Assembly: GCA_015069135.1 (NCBI GenBank)
Contig: SVJE01000003.1
Coordinates: 171,699-235,698 of the forward strand
Direction of reading: 5' to 3'
Origin: Oscillospiraceae bacterium
GTDB lineage: Bacteria > Bacillota > Clostridia > UBA1212 > SIG427
DNA length: 64,000 bases
The notes under the pieces were generated by a model that was not told the origin of the DNA, made no database searches, and saw only the letters and a program-made list of their open reading frames with translations. Positions 19,465 through 28,082 of this stretch are shown here, in pieces. Numbering within the stretch: position 1 is the first letter of the stretch; the number at the start of each line of letters is the position of its first letter. The translations under genes and the position numbers were made by a program.

Positions 19465-20196
19465 ATGTTTGATGCAGTAAAAATAAAAAATGAATGTGTA
19501 GAATGGATAAAGGATTTCTTTGAAAAGAATGGTCCTTCTTGTAATGCTGTTATAGGCATTTCAGGTGGAAAAGACAGTTCTGTAGCAGCTGCCCTTTGTG
19601 TTGAAGCTTTGGGTAAAGACAGAGTTATAGGCGTTCTGATGCCAAATGGTGTACAGCACGATATAGATATGGCTCAGCTCTTAGTGGATCATTTACAGAT
19701 TAAACACTACATTGTAAATATTAAAGATGCTTACGAGGGGTTGGTAAAAAGCTTTCCTGAAAATCTTAAAATGTCAAATCAAACAAAGATAAACATTTCC
19801 CCCAGAATCAGAATGACTACCCTTTATGCAGTATCACAGAGCCTTAACGGAAGAGTTGTTAATACATGTAATCTTTCAGAAGACTGGGTGGGATACTCTA
19901 CACGATACGGAGATGCTGCAGGTGATTTTTCACCTATGGCTAACCTTACAGTAACTGAGGTAAAAGAAATTGGCAGGGCATTAGGTCTTCCTGATGTATT
20001 GGTAGATAAGACACCTATAGATGGACTTTGTGGCAAGACAGATGAAGAAAATCTGGGCTTTACTTACGCTACATTGGATAAGTATATTAGAGAAGGCATA
20101 ATTGATGACCCTGAAACAAAAAAGATTATAGACAGAAAGCATGAAATGAATCTTTTTAAGCTTCAGCTTATGCCAACATTTAAGCCTGAAATATAG
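19465..20196 (+). CDS. nadE: NAD synthetase (ammonia-dependent)
   Basis: 243 residues, start ATG 19465 after AAGGAG. It forms NAD from deamido-NAD, ATP and ammonia. The PP-loop ATP pyrophosphatase motif is GISGGKDSSVAA; the signature continues with STRYGDAAGDFSPMANLT and DKTPIDGLCGKTDEENLGFTY. The protein lacks the N-terminal glutaminase domain of the long NadE type, so it would use free ammonia. It follows the minimal dockerin gene closely and is followed 9 bp later by the phosphodiesterase gene. Confidence 0.94.
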   Translation: MFDAVKIKNECVEWIKDFFEKNGPSCNAVIGISGGKDSSVAAALCVEALGKDRVIGVLMPNGVQHDIDMAQLLVDHLQIKHYIVNIKDAYEGLVKSFPENLKMSNQTKINISPRIRMTTLYAVSQSLNGRVVNTCNLSEDWVGYSTRYGDAAGDFSPMANLTVTEVKEIGRALGLPDVLVDKTPIDGLCGKTDEENLGFTYATLDKYIREGIIDDPETKKIIDRKHEMNLFKLQLMPTFKPEI

Positions 20197-20205
20197 GAGG
20201 GTAAA

Positions 20206-20748
20206 ATGAAATATTTTGTTGCATCTGATATACATGGTTCGGATTTTTATTTGACCCAACTTATTGAAGCATTTGAGAAGGAACAGGCTGATAAAATGAT
20301 TCTTTTAGGAGATATACTTTATCACGGACCTCGAAATGATCTTCCCAAGTGGTATGCTCCGAAAGAAGTAATACCTAAATTAAATGCACTTAAAGATAGA
20401 ATCCTTTGTGTAAAAGGCAACTGTGATACAGAAGTTGACCAAATGGTATTGGAGTTCCCTATAATGGCAGACTATGCTATTATTACTTCCGGCAAAGAAG
20501 TTATATACATAACTCACGGACATAACCATAACAGCAAGAATTTACCACCTATTAACAAAAATGAAATTCTTTTACACGGACATACCCATGTGCCTGTTTG
20601 TAATGTAACAGAAACACATATTTACATGAATCCAGGATCGGTATCTATTCCTAAGGAAAACTCACCTCATAGCTATATGATTATAGAAGACGGAGTTTTT
20701 ACATGGAAAAACCTACAGGGTGAAATCTATAAAGAATTCAGGAGATAA
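20206..20748 (+). CDS. yfcE: YfcE-type metallophosphodiesterase
   Basis: 180 residues of the calcineurin-like phosphoesterase fold, MJ0936/YfcE group. Metal-binding motifs in order: DIHG (about 8-11), GDILYHGPRND (about 36), GNCD (about 67), THGHNH (about 104) and GHTHVP (about 124). E. coli YfcE hydrolyses phosphodiesters in a Mn-dependent manner; the physiological substrate is not settled. A ribosome binding site (GGAGGGT) precedes the ATG. It lies 9 bp after nadE and 2 bp before the isomerase gene, in one operon. Confidence 0.9.
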   Translation: MKYFVASDIHGSDFYLTQLIEAFEKEQADKMILLGDILYHGPRNDLPKWYAPKEVIPKLNALKDRILCVKGNCDTEVDQMVLEFPIMADYAIITSGKEVIYITHGHNHNSKNLPPINKNEILLHGHTHVPVCNVTETHIYMNPGSVSIPKENSPHSYMIIEDGVFTWKNLQGEIYKEFRR

Positions 20749-20750
20749 AT

Positions 20751-21533
20751 ATGAGTAATTTTAAATTAGGACTTCAGCTTTATTCAGTAAGAGAAGACTT
20801 TGTAAAGGACTACGAAAAGACCTTAAAAGAAGTTTCAAAAATGGGTTACGAAGTTGTGGAGTTTGCAGGCCTTTATGAAGCAAGGCCTGAAGATATAAAA
20901 AAGCTTTGCGCGGAACTTAATATAATACCTATATCTGCCCACTTAAGTGTTGACCTTAACTGTAACGACCATGAAAATTTAATTTTACCCTACGGTAAAA
21001 TAGGCTGTCAGTATGTGGTAGTGCCATGGATTGATAGTACCTGGTTACCGGGAGAAGAACATTTTTCTGATTTTGACAAATATATGGGTAAAATATCAGA
21101 GGTTTCCAAAAAACTGGGCATGAAACTTTGTTATCATAACCACGAGTTTGAATTGGATGTTAAAGATGGAAAAACATATTTGGATACTTTGTATGAGATA
21201 TATCCTGAAGATGTTTTACAGACAGAACTGGATCTTTGCTGGATAGCTTTTGCAGGATACAATCCGGTAAAATATTTAGAAAAGTACAAGAACCGTTCCA
21301 AAATAGTACATATTAAAGATTTTTACAGTAAAAAAGTTGGTTGTTCCAGGGAAGAAGCTGAATTTGAATTCAGAACTGTAGGTTCCGGAAAATTGGATGC
21401 AGAGGCAGTTTTGACTACCGTAAAAAACATAGACTGTAAATACCTTATAGTTGAACAGGATGCTCCCACTCCGGGTAAAACTCCCTTAGAATGTGCAGCT
21501 GAAAGTATAGAGTTTATTAAATCAAAGATATAG
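20751..21533 (+). CDS. Sugar phosphate isomerase/epimerase (AP endonuclease 2 family TIM barrel)
   Basis: 260 residues of the xylose-isomerase-like TIM barrel family. Recognisable segments are GLQLYSVREDF at the N-terminus, GYEVVEFAG, PISAHLS, CYHNHEFE (metal-binding His/Glu), ELDLCWIAFAG, VHIKDF and a C-terminal VEQD. Metal ligands Glu, Asp, His and Glu appear conserved. Members act on inositols, keto-sugars or hydroxypyruvate; the substrate cannot be read here. Its neighbour is a DUF4965 protein, so a joint carbohydrate or amino-acid salvage role is possible but unproven. Confidence 0.85.
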   Translation: MSNFKLGLQLYSVREDFVKDYEKTLKEVSKMGYEVVEFAGLYEARPEDIKKLCAELNIIPISAHLSVDLNCNDHENLILPYGKIGCQYVVVPWIDSTWLPGEEHFSDFDKYMGKISEVSKKLGMKLCYHNHEFELDVKDGKTYLDTLYEIYPEDVLQTELDLCWIAFAGYNPVKYLEKYKNRSKIVHIKDFYSKKVGCSREEAEFEFRTVGSGKLDAEAVLTTVKNIDCKYLIVEQDAPTPGKTPLECAAESIEFIKSKI

Positions 21534-21547
21534 ATAGGAGAAAACAG

Positions 21548-23476
21548 ATGAATAGAAGATTACCATCATATCCTTTAATTACAATCGATCCGTTTTGCAG
21601 TATATGGCTTCCGGATGAACATCTTGCAAGGACAGATACAGAACTTTGGTGTAACCACATGAGACGTTTGCAAGGCTATGTAACTATAGATGGCTTTAGG
21701 AGACGTTTCTTAGGAAGAGGAAGACTGTCCGGAGAATTTATGTGGGTAGCTGATAAAGATATTTCACCAATGGTGACACATTTTACTATGGCCAGTGATA
21801 AGGTTAATATTCATGTAAGATTCTGGGGCCCTATGTTTATGGACGATATGTACCAGCTGTCTTTGCCGGCAGGTTTTATTGATTATGAAGTTGAGTCCAC
21901 AGATGGGCAGGACCACGAAATTGAAATAGAGTTTTTGGTTCACGAAGAATTCTGTGGAGAAACTCCGTCTGAAAGGGTATGGGAGGCTCATGGAGACTAC
22001 GGTGTTATGTACAATAAAAACCAACAGCCTCTTTCTTCTTGCGGTGATGATGTAGAATCTACATGGGGAAAATATTATGTCTTCGGTGAAAATGTTGAGA
22101 CCGATGATAATAGTTACTACCGTTTGGTATCAAAACATAAGTCAAAAGGTAAAGTTAAAAGCTATAAGGCATATGATATTTTTGCTTATGATGATATTTA
22201 TTCAATTGAATATTTAGGTCGCAAACTGAAATGTCTTTGGACTGAAAAATATAAGGACATATTTGAGGTAGCGGATTATTTAAGAAAAGAACATGACTCT
22301 CTTTATGAGAAAGCTCTTTCATGGAATAAACGCATATTAGGAGATGCTGCTAAGTTTGGCGAAGACTATCAAACTGTAGTTACAGCTGCCTATCGTCAGG
22401 TTTTGGCAGGTCACAAATTGGTCCGTAATACAGATGGTAAAATATTATATTTCTCCAAAGAGTGTATGTCTAACGGATGTATGAATACTGTGGATGTTAC
22501 TTTCCCCGCAGTGCCTTTATTCTTTATGTATGGACCTGAACTTCTGCCGGGTATGATGAATGCCATATATGAATTTAATAAACTTCCTGTATGGAAGTTC
22601 CCCTTTGCACCACATGATATAGGTCGCTATCCTATTGGCGGAGGTCAGCTTTATTCCTGCTATTTTGAAGGTAAAGGCTTTGATGTACAGCAAAATATTT
22701 ATAAAATGGGTCCTGATGATAAAGTGTACATTGAAGACGGACAGATGCCTGTAGAAAACAGTGCTAATATAATAATTATGATGTATACATATTATCTTTT
22801 TACCGGAGATAAGGCATATATTGAAGAACATTATGAAACACTTAAACTTTGGAACAAATACCTGATGGAAAAGGGGGATTGTAAGGAGTTACAACTTTGC
22901 ACAGATGACTTTGCAGGAATGTTTGAAGGAAATATTAACCTGGCAATTAAGGCTGCTATCGGTATTGCAACATTTGGTAAATTGGCTGAGCTTATGGGAG
23001 AGGATTCATCTTTATACAGAGCTGATGCCGAAGCTAAGGTAAAATACATTTTAGAAGAAGGTATGGAAGGGGATCACTTAAAGGCTGCTTTTAAAATGGA
23101 AAATTCCTGGAGTCTAAAATATAACATGATATGGGACAGAAACTTAAAGCTTAACTTGTTCCCTGATGAAATTTATGAAATGGAGAATAAGTTCTATCTT
23201 GAGAAAGAGATGCCTTGTGGTACACCACTTAACAGCTTAAGAAACTTTACTAAGTCTGACTGGCTTATGTGGGTAGCTTCTTTTGATAAAGAAGGGGACA
23301 CTGTTAAGAAATTCTCCAAGACCATGTGTAATGTGCTTAATGTTATGTATGAAAGGGTGCCTTTCCCGGATTTCTATGATGCATATAACGGACAGTGGCT
23401 GTATATGTTGTGTCACAGAACAGTTCAAGGTGGAGTATGGATGCCTGTGTTGGCAGACAAGATGAGAGAGATGTAA
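21548..23476 (+). CDS. DUF4965 / glutaminase A-like protein
   Basis: 642 residues, no signal peptide seen, start ATG 21548 after ATAGGAG. The N-terminus YPLITIDPFCSIWLPDE and the central FSKECMSNGCMNTVDVTFPAVPLFF match the DUF4964-DUF5127-DUF4965 architecture of the fungal/bacterial glutaminase A family, whose core is an (alpha/alpha)6 barrel. Fungal members hydrolyse glutamine, but bacterial members are mostly untested and sit near glycoside metabolism genes. It is the last gene of the nadE operon. The lack of an export signal contrasts with secreted fungal GtaA. Confidence 0.75.
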   Translation: MNRRLPSYPLITIDPFCSIWLPDEHLARTDTELWCNHMRRLQGYVTIDGFRRRFLGRGRLSGEFMWVADKDISPMVTHFTMASDKVNIHVRFWGPMFMDDMYQLSLPAGFIDYEVESTDGQDHEIEIEFLVHEEFCGETPSERVWEAHGDYGVMYNKNQQPLSSCGDDVESTWGKYYVFGENVETDDNSYYRLVSKHKSKGKVKSYKAYDIFAYDDIYSIEYLGRKLKCLWTEKYKDIFEVADYLRKEHDSLYEKALSWNKRILGDAAKFGEDYQTVVTAAYRQVLAGHKLVRNTDGKILYFSKECMSNGCMNTVDVTFPAVPLFFMYGPELLPGMMNAIYEFNKLPVWKFPFAPHDIGRYPIGGGQLYSCYFEGKGFDVQQNIYKMGPDDKVYIEDGQMPVENSANIIIMMYTYYLFTGDKAYIEEHYETLKLWNKYLMEKGDCKELQLCTDDFAGMFEGNINLAIKAAIGIATFGKLAELMGEDSSLYRADAEAKVKYILEEGMEGDHLKAAFKMENSWSLKYNMIWDRNLKLNLFPDEIYEMENKFYLEKEMPCGTPLNSLRNFTKSDWLMWVASFDKEGDTVKKFSKTMCNVLNVMYERVPFPDFYDAYNGQWLYMLCHRTVQGGVWMPVLADKMREM

Positions 23477-23491
23477 CGATAAGTATATAAA

Positions 23492-23530
23492 CAGGGGCTG
23501 TATCAAAATAAAAATTGAGACAGCCCCTTG
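23492..23530. terminator. Bidirectional terminator between convergent operons
   Basis: Stem AGGGGCTGT / ACAGCCCCT with an A/T-rich loop, lying between the stop codons of the DUF4965 gene (+) and murG (-). Confidence 0.75.
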
Positions 23531-23535
23531 TTGTA

Positions 23536-24606
23536 TTAAGCTTTCTTACAACACTCTTTAATGATAGACAATACTTTTTTGGTACCATCAGTAATACAAT
23601 GTTCACTCATGATGGTAATCATTTTAACGGAATCAGTTTCTAATTCATTAACTGCTGTCATTAATGTTTCTTTAGTTACTTTTTCTTCATCCAATACCTT
23701 TGCTATGCCACGTTTTTCAAATGATTTTGCATTCAAGATCTGATCACCACGACTGGCAGTTAAGGGAAGAGGAATAAGAAGCATAGGCTTTTTCAGGGCT
23801 AAGAATTCATGGATTGCATTTGCTCCTGCTCTTGAGATAATCATATCTGTTAGAGCAAAGAAATCGGGAAGTTCTTTTGATACAAATTCAAACTGTTTGT
23901 AGCCCTGACGTCCTTCTAGGGATTCATCTTTATTGTTTTTACCGCAAAGATGAATAATGTTGTATTTTTTTAAAAGCTCGTCTAATGCGCCTCTTACTGC
24001 GTTGTTTATGGCACGGGAACCAAGACTTCCTCCCATAATCATAATTACTTTTTTGCTATCAAATCCAAGTTCGGTACGAGCTTTTTCTTTATCTCCGGAG
24101 AAAAGCGTTTCTCTTATAGGTGTACCTGCGTAGACACCTAAAGGTTCAGGAATCTCTTTTAATGTATCCGGGAAGTTAAGGCAGATTTTGCTGGCTTTAC
24201 CTTTGGAAAGCTTATTGGCAAGACCGGGAGTGATGTCTGATTCATGGGCAACTACAGGGACTTTTTTGCTGTGAGCAGCAAAAACAACAGGTACCGCTAC
24301 AAATCCTCCCTTGGAAAAAACCACATCAGGTTTAACTTCTTTTATAATCTTTTTTGCATCGCCGTAACCTGCAATAACTCTGAAAGGATCTGTAAGATTT
24401 TTTAGGGATAAATAACGACGGAATTTTCCGGTTCTTATACTGTGGTATTTAACCTCTGGATATTCAGCAATCAGATTTTTCTCAATACCATCAATTGATC
24501 CTATGTAATGGATTTCCTTAAATCCCATTTCTTTAAGCCCTTTTAATAAAGCTATGTTCGGAGTAACGTGACCGGCTGTACCGCCACCGGTAAGTATTAT
24601 TTTCAT
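23536..24606 (-). CDS. murG: UDP-GlcNAc:lipid I N-acetylglucosaminyltransferase MurG
   Basis: 356 residues, GT28 family. It transfers GlcNAc to lipid I to give lipid II on the inner face of the membrane. The N-terminal loop GGGTAGHVTPN, VVFSKGGFVAVPV, HESDITPGLANK, GGSLGSRAIN and SRAGANAIHEF are all typical. It is not in a division/cell-wall cluster here; its only partner is the dehydrogenase gene 15 bp upstream on the same strand. Confidence 0.95.
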   Translation of the reverse strand: MKIILTGGGTAGHVTPNIALLKGLKEMGFKEIHYIGSIDGIEKNLIAEYPEVKYHSIRTGKFRRYLSLKNLTDPFRVIAGYGDAKKIIKEVKPDVVFSKGGFVAVPVVFAAHSKKVPVVAHESDITPGLANKLSKGKASKICLNFPDTLKEIPEPLGVYAGTPIRETLFSGDKEKARTELGFDSKKVIMIMGGSLGSRAINNAVRGALDELLKKYNIIHLCGKNNKDESLEGRQGYKQFEFVSKELPDFFALTDMIISRAGANAIHEFLALKKPMLLIPLPLTASRGDQILNAKSFEKRGIAKVLDEEKVTKETLMTAVNELETDSVKMITIMSEHCITDGTKKVLSIIKECCKKA

Positions 24607-24621
24607 AAAATATCAGTCCTT

Positions 24622-25572
24622 TCAGTTCACAACATTCTGTAAGTTGCCGTTTATATATCCTTTTATGTTTTCTGCTTCGATTTCCATAAGCCTTGTTCTG
24701 GCATCAATTGAAGCCCAGGCTATGTGAGGTGTAATAAGGCAATTTTTTGCACTTAACATTGGATTGTCAGATGATGGTGGTTCTGTAGACAGAACATCTA
24801 ATCCTGCACCAGCAAGTCTTCCATTGTTAAGGGCATCTGCCAGATCAGCCTCGTTTATTAGTCCGCCTCTGGCTGTGTTTATAAGATATGCGGTCGGTTT
24901 CATTTTTGACAATGCTTCTTTGTTTATAAATTGTTTGTTGCCGTCATTAAGAGGGCAGTGAAGTGAAAGAAAATCAGACTCTTTCAATATTTCATCAAAA
25001 CTACGCCAATTTGCTTCATTTATATCTTTCGGTTTGGTTCTTGAGTGGATAATCACGTTCATACCATAAGCTTCACCAATTTTTGCAACAGCTCTGCCAA
25101 TGGCACCGTACCCGATTATTCCCAGTGTCTTACCGGAAAATTCTATTAAAGGCTTTTTCCAGTAACAAAAGTCTATGGAATTCACCCAACCATCTTTGTG
25201 CACGTTTTCTGAGTGTAAGCCGGCACCAAAAGCAAGTTCGTTCATTAATGAAAATGTCATCTGTGCAACAGTTGGTGTACTGTAGCCGGGGGCATTTGAA
25301 ACAGCAATTCCAAGACTTCTGGCAAAAGGTAGATCAACGGAGTTGGTCCCCGTTGCTAATAAACTTACAAATTTAAGATTTGGAAGTTGCCTGAGAACTT
25401 CTTCTGTCAATACAGCTTTATTTGTTATAATTACATCTGCATCTTTTGCTCTTTCAACTATATCTTCAGGAGATGTTCTGTCGTACACAGTAAGTTCTCC
25501 CAGTTCTTCAACAGGTTTCCAGGAAATATCTCCCGGATTGCTGGTATATCCATCCAAAACTACAATTTTCAT
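24622..25572 (-). CDS. D-2-hydroxyacid dehydrogenase (glycerate/hydroxypyruvate type)
   Basis: 316 residues of the NAD-dependent D-isomer 2-hydroxyacid dehydrogenase family. The Rossmann motif is LGIIGYGAIGRAVA. Catalytic Arg is in NTARGGLINE, Glu in the segment LDVLSTEPP, and His in TPHIAWAS. The SWKPVEELGELTVYDRT opening resembles hydroxypyruvate reductase/glycerate dehydrogenase (HprA) proteins. It would interconvert hydroxypyruvate and glycerate, but the exact substrate is inferred. An AAGGTG ribosome binding site is present. It is first in a two-gene unit with murG. Confidence 0.85.
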   Translation of the reverse strand: MKIVVLDGYTSNPGDISWKPVEELGELTVYDRTSPEDIVERAKDADVIITNKAVLTEEVLRQLPNLKFVSLLATGTNSVDLPFARSLGIAVSNAPGYSTPTVAQMTFSLMNELAFGAGLHSENVHKDGWVNSIDFCYWKKPLIEFSGKTLGIIGYGAIGRAVAKIGEAYGMNVIIHSRTKPKDINEANWRSFDEILKESDFLSLHCPLNDGNKQFINKEALSKMKPTAYLINTARGGLINEADLADALNNGRLAGAGLDVLSTEPPSSDNPMLSAKNCLITPHIAWASIDARTRLMEIEAENIKGYINGNLQNVVN

Positions 25573-25601
25573 AAAACACCTTCTTTTTACTATTTACGTT
25601 A

Positions 25602-25631
25602 ATTATACTATACTTGGCCGCAAGGAAACAA
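25602..25631 (-). promoter_or_regulatory. Promoter of the dehydrogenase-murG unit
   Basis: On the minus strand: TTGTTT (25631-25626), 18-bp spacer and TATAAT (25607-25602). Confidence 0.55.
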
Positions 25632-25655
25632 TGTTTTTTAAAAGATGTTCTGTCA

Positions 25656-25684
25656 TTGACAGAAATTTACATTGATGATAAAAT
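25656..25684 (+). promoter_or_regulatory. Promoter of the LamG/RiPP-like operon
   Basis: TTGACA (25656-25661), 17-bp spacer and TAAAAT (25679-25684), near consensus. The expected start site is about 60 nt before the LamG protein start codon. Confidence 0.75.
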
Positions 25685-25751
25685 TAACTAGTATATTTTT
25701 GTCTAAACGTGTTAAATGTATTTTATATTTATATATGAGGAGGCCTTTGAT

Positions 25752-27932
25752 ATGTGGAAAAAAGTTTTGGCATTTGTTGTGCTTGTTGTTGCAATTTCTG
25801 CATTATTTATAGTTGCTTCTTCTGCAGCAGGTATTACTGATTCTGTTGTGGTTGATATTGACTATTCAAACGGAGAGTATTTTGATAGAGTGGGACCTTT
25901 TACCAGCATTATTGATGGTACCACTCCGACTTTTAAATCTGCATCATGGACTTCAGGTTATGGTGGTCCTTCATTAAAGAGTGTGCAGACATCAACCTTG
26001 ACCACAGCAACTACTCAGAAATATACTGAATACAATGGTACTGTTAACTTGCCTAATGCTCACGCAGTTGAGGTTTATACAAGATTTCGTCAGTTAACTT
26101 CCGGATATGCAAATGCATTTGATGCAGGTAGCCGCTGGCAGATTGAAGTTTATCCTCAGGGAGATGGTACTGCTAAAATTCAGGCTTGGTATACATGGAA
26201 TAACTATGGTGGAAATGCAATTTTGATGAGCACCAAGTCATATGATATTACAAAATTTCATCATATTGTAATGGCTACTGATGGTGCAGGCGGATATTAT
26301 CTTTATATTGACGGAAAACTTGATGTTTCCGTTAATACCGGTTATACAGAGGCTGCTCATGTTTATTATTTATGTCCGGGCGGTAATGGAGATGAATCTG
26401 CAGGTAAACAGCGCGTAGGCGGAACCTATATTGAAAGAATCAGAATGTTTAGTGCAGCTCCTACAGCTGCAGAAGTTGCTGAGATGTATCAGTCTTATTT
26501 CGAAAATACAGTTGTAAATGTTGATTTCACAACCGGAAATATGACAGATACAGCAGGTAATTATACATTCAGTGGTTCTAAGAGTAACGTAGATGCTACT
26601 ACAATGAACAGCTTTGATGTTTATTCAGGTGCTATTTATAAAACAAGTACAACAATTTTCGGTTCCGGTGATGTTGTATTAGGTAAACGTTTTACAATTG
26701 AATATTATGGTGTTTTAGATAATACAACATCTAATGTTGAGTTTTTTACCAGTGCTTACAAGCTTGAATCTGAAGGTGGAAAAGTCGGTGCATGGGATAC
26801 AATTCTTGGCGGTGGTGCTTATGCCTCAGGTGCCTGTGCTGATTTAACAAAGGCTCATTATTTTACCATAGTTGGTAACTATGATACATTGACTTTATAT
26901 GTAGATGGTGTTGCAGTTGGTTCTAAAAGCTATAAAGTTGTTGACAGAAATTTAAGTTCGATTCGTTTCTTCAATCCATACTTAATTAAATTTAAAGTTT
27001 CAACCTATGCTTATTCTGCAACAGAGGTATTAAATGCTTATCAGGCAACACGTGGTGTAAGGTTTTCAGGTGCTTCATTAACACTTACAAACAGTGTGGA
27101 TGTTAACTACAAAGTGCCTGCAAACATTATTGGCGGCAACACAGGTATTGCTACTCCTACCGTAACATTCAGCTTTGGTGGTAAGACATACAACCCGACC
27201 AAAACACAGACTGTAAATGGTGAGTATGTATATACTTTCGCTAATATTGCTCCACATCAGATGAATGATACAATAACAGCTACTATTACTTCTACAAACT
27301 ATGCCGGTCAGGCTGTAGCTTCTACAAAAACATATAGTATTGTTGAATATTGTAAGAATCAGCTTAACAGCAATACAAGTAAGTCTGAATTTACAACATT
27401 GATTGTTGATTTGCTTAACTATGGAGCAGCTTCCCAGACCTATATGAATTATAATACAGATAATCTTGCTAATTCATGGCTTTCTGCCACACAGAAGAGT
27501 TGGGCTACAGCAGACAGAGCATATGAATCTGATAAAGCTTTCTCAAGAATTTCAAATCCATCTGTTACATGGAAATCTGCAGGCCTTAACTTAACAAGTG
27601 CTGTGGATATGAGATTCAGAATAGTTACTGCAAATATTTCAGGTCTTTCTGTTAAGGCATATGTTCCTTCAACAGGTGTAACTTATACAATTGATAGTTT
27701 CCTTTCAAATGGAAATAATGAGTATTACTTCTTCTTTAATGAATTTAATGCAGGAAATATGAGCACTCCTGTTCAGTTTACAGTACTTATGAATGGTATT
27801 GCAGTAAGTGATACTCTGACATACAGCATTGAAACTTATGCAAGTAATCACTATACTCATGACGATGCCGAAGCACCAATTGTTAAAGCAATGATGAAGT
27901 ATGGCGATTCTGCATATGCATATGCTAACTAA
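25752..27932 (+). CDS. Secreted LamG-domain protein with duplicated C-terminal domain
   Basis: 726 residues; ATG 25752 follows GAGGAGG (25737-25743). Signal peptide MWKKVLAFVVLVV...SSAAG. Two concanavalin A-like (LamG) domains fill about residues 30-430; each contains a strand like YYLYIDGKLDVS or LTLYVDGVAVGS and an edge helix (PTAAEVAEMYQ, SATEVLNAYQ). Residues about 435-580 and 585-726 are two copies of a third domain. Each copy runs from LTSAVDMRFRI-like strands to Y-S-I-x-x-Y and then a helix L/M-x-x-Y-G-D/A-x-A. I cannot name this domain. Only 21 bp separate it from the small peptide gene and no terminator intervenes, so it heads the RiPP-like operon. It could be the extracellular partner or display scaffold of the peptide. 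Confidence 0.85.
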   Translation: MWKKVLAFVVLVVAISALFIVASSAAGITDSVVVDIDYSNGEYFDRVGPFTSIIDGTTPTFKSASWTSGYGGPSLKSVQTSTLTTATTQKYTEYNGTVNLPNAHAVEVYTRFRQLTSGYANAFDAGSRWQIEVYPQGDGTAKIQAWYTWNNYGGNAILMSTKSYDITKFHHIVMATDGAGGYYLYIDGKLDVSVNTGYTEAAHVYYLCPGGNGDESAGKQRVGGTYIERIRMFSAAPTAAEVAEMYQSYFENTVVNVDFTTGNMTDTAGNYTFSGSKSNVDATTMNSFDVYSGAIYKTSTTIFGSGDVVLGKRFTIEYYGVLDNTTSNVEFFTSAYKLESEGGKVGAWDTILGGGAYASGACADLTKAHYFTIVGNYDTLTLYVDGVAVGSKSYKVVDRNLSSIRFFNPYLIKFKVSTYAYSATEVLNAYQATRGVRFSGASLTLTNSVDVNYKVPANIIGGNTGIATPTVTFSFGGKTYNPTKTQTVNGEYVYTFANIAPHQMNDTITATITSTNYAGQAVASTKTYSIVEYCKNQLNSNTSKSEFTTLIVDLLNYGAASQTYMNYNTDNLANSWLSATQKSWATADRAYESDKAFSRISNPSVTWKSAGLNLTSAVDMRFRIVTANISGLSVKAYVPSTGVTYTIDSFLSNGNNEYYFFFNEFNAGNMSTPVQFTVLMNGIAVSDTLTYSIETYASNHYTHDDAEAPIVKAMMKYGDSAYAYAN

Positions 27933-27953
27933 GCTAAGGAGGATTTTGTTATT

Positions 27954-28076
27954 ATGGGAAAAGAAATATTTGTAACACCGGAAATTGAAATTGTAAAATT
28001 TGCTGAAGAAGATATTGTTACTACCAGTGGTGCAGGTGATGGTGTTATTCTTCCTGACGAAGAATTGGATTCTTAA
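27954..28076 (+). CDS. 40-residue candidate RiPP precursor peptide
   Basis: ATG 27954 follows a perfect AAGGAGG (27936-27942). The peptide begins MGKEIFVTPEIEIVKF, passes through EEDIVTTSG and ends GAGDGVILPDEELDS. F6-V-T-P9-E-I11 matches the Y-x-x-P-x-L leader motif bound by PqqD-like (B1/RRE) proteins. T23/T24 lie just before a Gly-rich start, and the last residue is Ser40. There are no Cys residues. A kinase, PqqD-like protein, peptidase and nucleotidyltransferase follow directly. In the lasso peptides paeninodin and pseudomycoidin the C-terminal Ser is phosphorylated by an HPr-kinase-like enzyme, which fits this tail. No acidic residue sits at core position 7-9 if the core starts at G26, and no cyclase is present, so a lasso fold is not supported. 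It could instead be a small linear modified peptide. Confidence 0.7.
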   Translation: MGKEIFVTPEIEIVKFAEEDIVTTSGAGDGVILPDEELDS

Positions 28077-28082
28077 TTTATT

